Positions 60,977-64,000 of a DNA stretch of 64,000 nucleotides are shown one piece after another (within the stretch, counting starts at the first letter, position 1; every line of letters begins with the position of its first letter). The DNA lies in contig NZ_BNAG01000003.1 of assembly GCF_014653175.1 (NCBI RefSeq), positions 1-64,000 of the forward strand. Direction: 5' to 3'. Origin of the DNA: Roseivirga thermotolerans (GTDB lineage: Bacteria > Bacteroidota > Bacteroidia > Cytophagales > Cyclobacteriaceae). The translations under genes and the position numbers were made by a program. Under the pieces are notes generated by a model. It was given only the letters and a program-made list of their open reading frames with translations, was not told the DNA's origin and searched no databases.

Positions 60977-62137
60977 ATGAAAAAACTTCTCACCATTGTA
61001 GCCATTTCTCTTTTAATATTAAGCTGTTCAAAAACTTCTGAGAAAGACCTGGCCATAGATTTAAGGGTAAAGGAAATAGTTAAAGTCAGTGCCCGGCTAG
61101 ATGCTGCCGGAAAATACGATTCTGCCCTAATTAATACAGTAGATGCTATTGCCCTGCTCAAAACCATGGATGCTCCCGACAACAGGAGAATCTATCGGTA
61201 CTATCGCAATCAGGCTAAAATGGCGGAGATGATTAAAAAGCCACGGTTGGCTGTAATATGTGCCGACAGTGCTTTGGTATACCTAAACAAAACCAGAAAG
61301 AGCGAGATAGATGATTGGGAGTTGGAAGAGTTTGGTTTGTTAAAGTTCAAAGCAATGTATTTGAGGTTGGCCGGAGAGTACCAGAAAAGCACAGATATTA
61401 CTCTGGAGCTTCTCAAAAAGGCAGAGAATGAAGAAAAGTTTGCCCAGTATAGAATTCAGTTGGTCAACCAATTAGGGCTGGCTTATTACGAATTGGGAGA
61501 TCAGGATAAAGCCCAAACTTATTTTCTGGATTTACTGAAAAACCCTACCATACCAAACTTAGACATGGCCTTTTATTATAAAAACCTAGCTAGGTCATAC
61601 GCAAGGCAGGGCAATGAGATTTCAGCCAGAGATATGCTCAACCACGCTATGGCCACCATGCCGAAAGATGAGAAAAATGCAATCTACTATTTCGATCTTC
61701 TGAATGAAGCTACCGCTATGTATGTGGCGTGGGAACTACCAGCTGAAGCATTGAGGGTGGCGAATGAAGCACTAGAGCATTATCAGCTCATTGAATCTTC
61801 CCCTCAGCTCTATTCACTATACCGGCACAAGGCCAATGCACATTTTGCATTAGGTCAACTTCAGGCCGGCAATGAGAGTAATCGTATTTTCGATAGTCTT
61901 GAGCAGCAGCATAAATTTAAAAGTGCCCTGGTAGATGAGAAGTTTGAACTCTCTATGCTGATGGCCAAAACCGAAAACTATAAGCTTCAGAAACAGATGA
62001 CTAGCGTGGTAACAACCCGTAACTTCTGGTTTAAATGGGGTCTTATAGCCATAGTAGTTGTGCTCAGTGCCCTCCTGATTAGAGAAGTGGTGAGTAACTT
62101 CCGCGCATCTCAAATTCAACAGAAAGCCAGAATGTAA
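60977..62137 (+). CDS. TPR-type lipoprotein with C-terminal membrane span
   Basis: 386 residues. The lipobox LILSC (cysteine at 17) is followed by helical repeats of the tetratricopeptide type (DLAIDLRVKEIVKVSARLDA, LGQLQAGNESNRIFD), a C-terminal span (about 353-372, WGLIAIVVVLSALLIREVV) and a short basic tail. The layout is like the sensor part of Bacteroidota TPR histidine kinases without the kinase. It is one base upstream of the next exported gene, so the two are probably co-transcribed. Confidence 0.65.
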   Translation: MKKLLTIVAISLLILSCSKTSEKDLAIDLRVKEIVKVSARLDAAGKYDSALINTVDAIALLKTMDAPDNRRIYRYYRNQAKMAEMIKKPRLAVICADSALVYLNKTRKSEIDDWELEEFGLLKFKAMYLRLAGEYQKSTDITLELLKKAENEEKFAQYRIQLVNQLGLAYYELGDQDKAQTYFLDLLKNPTIPNLDMAFYYKNLARSYARQGNEISARDMLNHAMATMPKDEKNAIYYFDLLNEATAMYVAWELPAEALRVANEALEHYQLIESSPQLYSLYRHKANAHFALGQLQAGNESNRIFDSLEQQHKFKSALVDEKFELSMLMAKTENYKLQKQMTSVVTTRNFWFKWGLIAIVVVLSALLIREVVSNFRASQIQQKARM

Positions 62138-62138
62138 A

Positions 62139-62918
62139 ATGAAAAAGCTATTATTAATACTATTGACATTGCCATTCACAGCGTTTGCGCAGGAGAGAAT
62201 ATCTAGAGATAAGCCTCAGGTGAGTTTCGAAAATATCGGAGAATTAAAGGAGGCCACTGGATGGATGCTTAATCCAGAAGGAGATTGGGTATCTCTGCAA
62301 AACACAATTCCTGTTTACCTATCAGGGGAATACAAGAGTTTACTCACTTACGAGCAATACGGTTTAGGCACTGATAATTTCATTAGCTACGAGCTGAGAG
62401 AAGGTTCTTTTGGAAATCAAGAATTCTATGTGCTATTGAAAAAATTTAGAAGTGGCTATTACAACTACCCTACAATAAAAGAAGAATGGAGATCTAATGA
62501 GAGTATTTATGCCTATGTCTTTGCTAAGTCTGAATTGAATAAAATCTCCACTGTTAAATTCGATCAGATAAACATGGTTGAGATTAATCTACTCGATATG
62601 GTTGAGCTCAGATATGTTAGTAGAGATGAAAACCCTATTGAGTTGATCGAATCTAAGATGGACATACCAGGTAATTCAAAGCTCATGGATAAGTTTAGCC
62701 TTGTGCTACATTTTGCACCATACCCTGACAAAGGTATTATTCAGTTTCAGATATATGCCAAATATGGGAAGTCAGGGAGTATTGTAAGTGGAATAGTCAG
62801 TGAGCACAAACCTGGAAACGCAAAAATCTATTTGAAAGAGAAGCTCTTTGAGCATTGCTACTACGAAACTGACTATGCTAATTTTCTGAATTTCCTTCCT
62901 TTGAACAAGCGTGATTAG
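62139..62918 (+). CDS. exported protein of unknown function
   Basis: 259 residues with a signal peptide (KKLLLILLTLPFTAFAQ). The mature part is beta-rich with many aromatic and charged residues; no family recognised. It starts two bases after the TPR gene stop and ends before a GC-rich spacer. It may be a secreted or outer-membrane-associated cargo protein. Confidence 0.6.
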   Translation: MKKLLLILLTLPFTAFAQERISRDKPQVSFENIGELKEATGWMLNPEGDWVSLQNTIPVYLSGEYKSLLTYEQYGLGTDNFISYELREGSFGNQEFYVLLKKFRSGYYNYPTIKEEWRSNESIYAYVFAKSELNKISTVKFDQINMVEINLLDMVELRYVSRDENPIELIESKMDIPGNSKLMDKFSLVLHFAPYPDKGIIQFQIYAKYGKSGSIVSGIVSEHKPGNAKIYLKEKLFEHCYYETDYANFLNFLPLNKRD

Positions 62919-62957
62919 AGAGTCCTCACCCTTACCAAGGGGAGGAGTGGCGAAGCC
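62919..62957. repeat. GC-rich intergenic repeat
   Basis: CCTCACCCTTACCAAGGGGAGG forms a hairpin, followed by AGTGGCGAAGCCGGGG. It belongs to the same general kind as the repeats at 43511 and 60582, and lies between the cargo genes and the convergent repressor gene. Confidence 0.5.
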
Positions 62958-62962
62958 GGGGA

Positions 62963-63421
62963 TCATTTCCCTTTAATCAACTCCTTCATGGTATCCAACC
63001 AACCGCGCTGGTTAATCTCCTGAATATCCATTAGGGCCTGTTCAGTTTCTGCCAGGCGCTCTAGCAAAAGTTCAATCTGCTCATCCTTATCTAGTGTGCT
63101 GGTTCGGCTCTTTATCTTTATTAACTCAGCTTTCTTCCAGGCTTTGGATTGATATACTGTTTCCGGATCCTGAATATTTCTTTCAGCCACTTTCAGCATT
63201 TCACCCTCTCCGGAAACAACCCAGTCCCAATTGATATGTGGGAATTTTTTTCGCAACTGTATTAGCTCAAGGTTATCGAGTTTGGGACCTCCTTCCTTCA
63301 AAACACTTCTAACGCGCTCATGCTTAACCTGCATGATGTGCATTAAATCCTTCTTGTACTTAAGTTCTCCGGATTCTTGAAGGTGTTCTACAGCTTCTTT
63401 AAATCGCTGATTCTCGGTCAT
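62963..63421 (-). CDS. CI-like phage repressor (helix-turn-helix, no protease domain)
   Basis: 152 residues. An N-terminal helical domain of Bacteroidota CI-like form includes LELIQLRKKFPHINWDWVVS then GEGEML, followed by a charged linker and a C-terminal coiled coil (about 115-145). No S24 peptidase part is present, so RecA-driven self-cleavage as in lambda is not expected. The direction opposes the late genes, and a nested palindrome lies just upstream of its start. Confidence 0.7.
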   Translation of the reverse strand: MTENQRFKEAVEHLQESGELKYKKDLMHIMQVKHERVRSVLKEGGPKLDNLELIQLRKKFPHINWDWVVSGEGEMLKVAERNIQDPETVYQSKAWKKAELIKIKSRTSTLDKDEQIELLLERLAETEQALMDIQEINQRGWLDTMKELIKGK

Positions 63422-63447
63422 TGACGGTGATTATTGTAAAAAGTGTA

Positions 63448-63488
63448 AAAATATTTCCCAATCATGGTTGATTTGTGGGAAATATTTT
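63448..63488. promoter_or_regulatory. operator region of the repressor switch
   Basis: Inverted repeat AAAATATTTCCCA (63448-63460) and TGGGAAATATTTT (63476-63488), 13 bp each, around 15 nt that hold a second small inverted repeat (AATCA...TGATT). A third half-site, AATATTTTCCCA, overlaps the right arm at 63481-63492. It sits between divergent genes at the repressor start and is the probable repressor binding site. A nearby tandem TTGTAAAA-AGTGTAAA (63435-63450) recalls the octamers of the left end. Confidence 0.65.
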
Positions 63489-63519
63489 CCCACATTTGAT
63501 ACATCAATACAACAATACA

Positions 63520-63705
63520 ATGATACAAAAAAGAGGCCAAAAGAGAGTAGTGTTAGAAAATGGCACTGAAATAAAAATTTGGGATACCGGCTTTTACATT
63601 CTGGGGCCAATGAACCTACCACCTTTTGAGGTGATGGTTGAAAACTTTATCAAGCACTTAGAGGCTTGCGATGCAGCAAAGGAGGGCTCAGACCATGCCG
63701 TGTAA
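63520..63705 (+). CDS. small early phage protein (Cro position)
   Basis: 61 residues from ATG 63520. Basic start (MIQKRGQKRVVLENGTEIKI), ending in DAAKEGSDHAV. No clear helix-turn-helix. Position opposite the repressor suggests an early regulator. It overlaps the convergent gene at 63688 by 18 bases. A GTG at 63475 lies inside the operator and is unlikely as a start. Confidence 0.55.
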   Translation: MIQKRGQKRVVLENGTEIKIWDTGFYILGPMNLPPFEVMVENFIKHLEACDAAKEGSDHAV

Positions 63706-63996
63706 TTCGCTCAGTATATGCTTCTCAATCAACGGATATGCAGGGTCATTGTTAAATGCTGCCCAAAAGCCAAGTGGTTCGCTTGCATGCTTCTTATTGG
63801 TTATTGAAAGCATTAGCCGGCTGTGGGTGAGGTCTTCATTTACGATAGTCTTAAACAAACATATAACCTCACTATCCAGCACTGTGCAGAAAGCAAAAGG
63901 TTGGTTTGTTGTATGCCTCTCCAGGTATTGTGCCACGGTAAGGTTCTCCAATTGGGGCATTGGTGGCCAGTTGGCCATTTCTTCAAACACCTCCAT
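63688..63996 (-). CDS. hypothetical protein near the right edge
   Basis: 102 residues from ATG 63996, with the window edge four bases beyond; a longer form cannot be excluded. The core includes PFAFCTVLDSEVICLFKTIV and a C-terminal amphipathic helix. It runs in the same direction as the repressor gene. Function unknown. Confidence 0.55.
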   Translation of the reverse strand: MEVFEEMANWPPMPQLENLTVAQYLERHTTNQPFAFCTVLDSEVICLFKTIVNEDLTHSRLMLSITNKKHASEPLGFWAAFNNDPAYPLIEKHILSELHGMV

Positions 63997-64000
63997 TTCA

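Larger units (their letters stand above)
34400..64000 (+). mobile_element. prophage of a tailed temperate phage (left part; right end outside window)
   Basis: From about 34.4 kb to the right edge the genes are phage genes: fibres, S49 protease-scaffold, capsid, terminase, portal, holin, amidase, tail, tape measure, repressor. Almost all run in the plus direction with many start/stop overlaps, and they share a repeated promoter-like element absent from the host part. The left limit is set between the terminator at 34264 and the first phage-like gene at 34763, and is uncertain by a few hundred bases. The integrase, early genes and right attachment site were not seen. Confidence 0.9.

Noticed and set aside
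34400-64000. Mu-like transposable phage, suggested by the end repeats.
   Set aside because: No Mu-type transposase, MuF-like gene or Mu gene order is seen; the terminase, protease and capsid are those of an ordinary tailed phage.
1-64000. CRISPR array.
   Set aside because: No regularly spaced repeats with unique spacers were found; the octamer and promoter repeats do not have that form.

Overview
The window comes from a member of the Bacteroidota, most likely a Cytophagales-type marine bacterium (lineage is inference). Supporting signs are a PorV-like/PorU2-like pair of the type IX secretion system, two DUF4199 proteins, a TolC/HlyD/MacB-type efflux set, an ECF sigma factor with a membrane partner, and promoters of the Bacteroidota form TTTG-N20-TAnnTTTG (a perfect example lies at 20655-20686). 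No CRISPR array and no complete tRNA were seen.

Host part (1 to about 34.1 kb). The window opens in the 3' end of a 5S rRNA gene and its terminator. Next come a BatA-type membrane protein, a dihydroorotase homologue without its zinc ligands, two DUF4199 proteins, two family-2 glycosyltransferases and a convergent methyltransferase. An efflux operon (HlyD adaptor, MacB-like permease without ATPase, TolC) ends at a terminator shared with purB. Then paaE, the ergothioneine-type pair egtB-egtD, and a converging paaABCD operon headed by a TetR-family regulator with a PaaR-type operator set between its -33 and -7 boxes. After that: a sigma factor/membrane partner/two outer-membrane-type paralogues operon, a PadR-PspC pair with a palindromic operator, and the PorV-like/PorU2 pair.

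Prophage part (about 34.4 kb to beyond the right edge). This is a tailed temperate phage, probably long-tailed because it carries a 750-residue tape-measure protein. Order: unknown gene, tail-fibre-like genes, fused protease-scaffold, major capsid protein with a C-terminal IPT/TIG domain, head or neck genes, small and large terminase, portal, lysis genes (holin, amidase, membrane coiled-coil protein), HU-like protein, tail genes including one with a carbohydrate-binding-like domain and two SprB-type repeats, tape measure, a cassette of exported proteins, and a divergent repressor/early-gene switch. Integrase, replication genes and right end are not in view.

The most interesting signal is a recurring two-part promoter-like element at the head of eight apparent phage transcription units. 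It has the box CCCACGTCCTA, a fixed 20-21 nt gap, and a -7-like element resembling the host TAnnTTTG. In six of eight the start codon begins only 4-10 nt after the -7 element, so the late mRNAs are predicted to be nearly leaderless. The box sits where the host -33 element would be, which suggests a phage-encoded sigma factor or activator coded outside the window. A second unexplained structure is a cluster of ATTACAGA-like octamers in both orientations at the left edge of the prophage (34428-34652).
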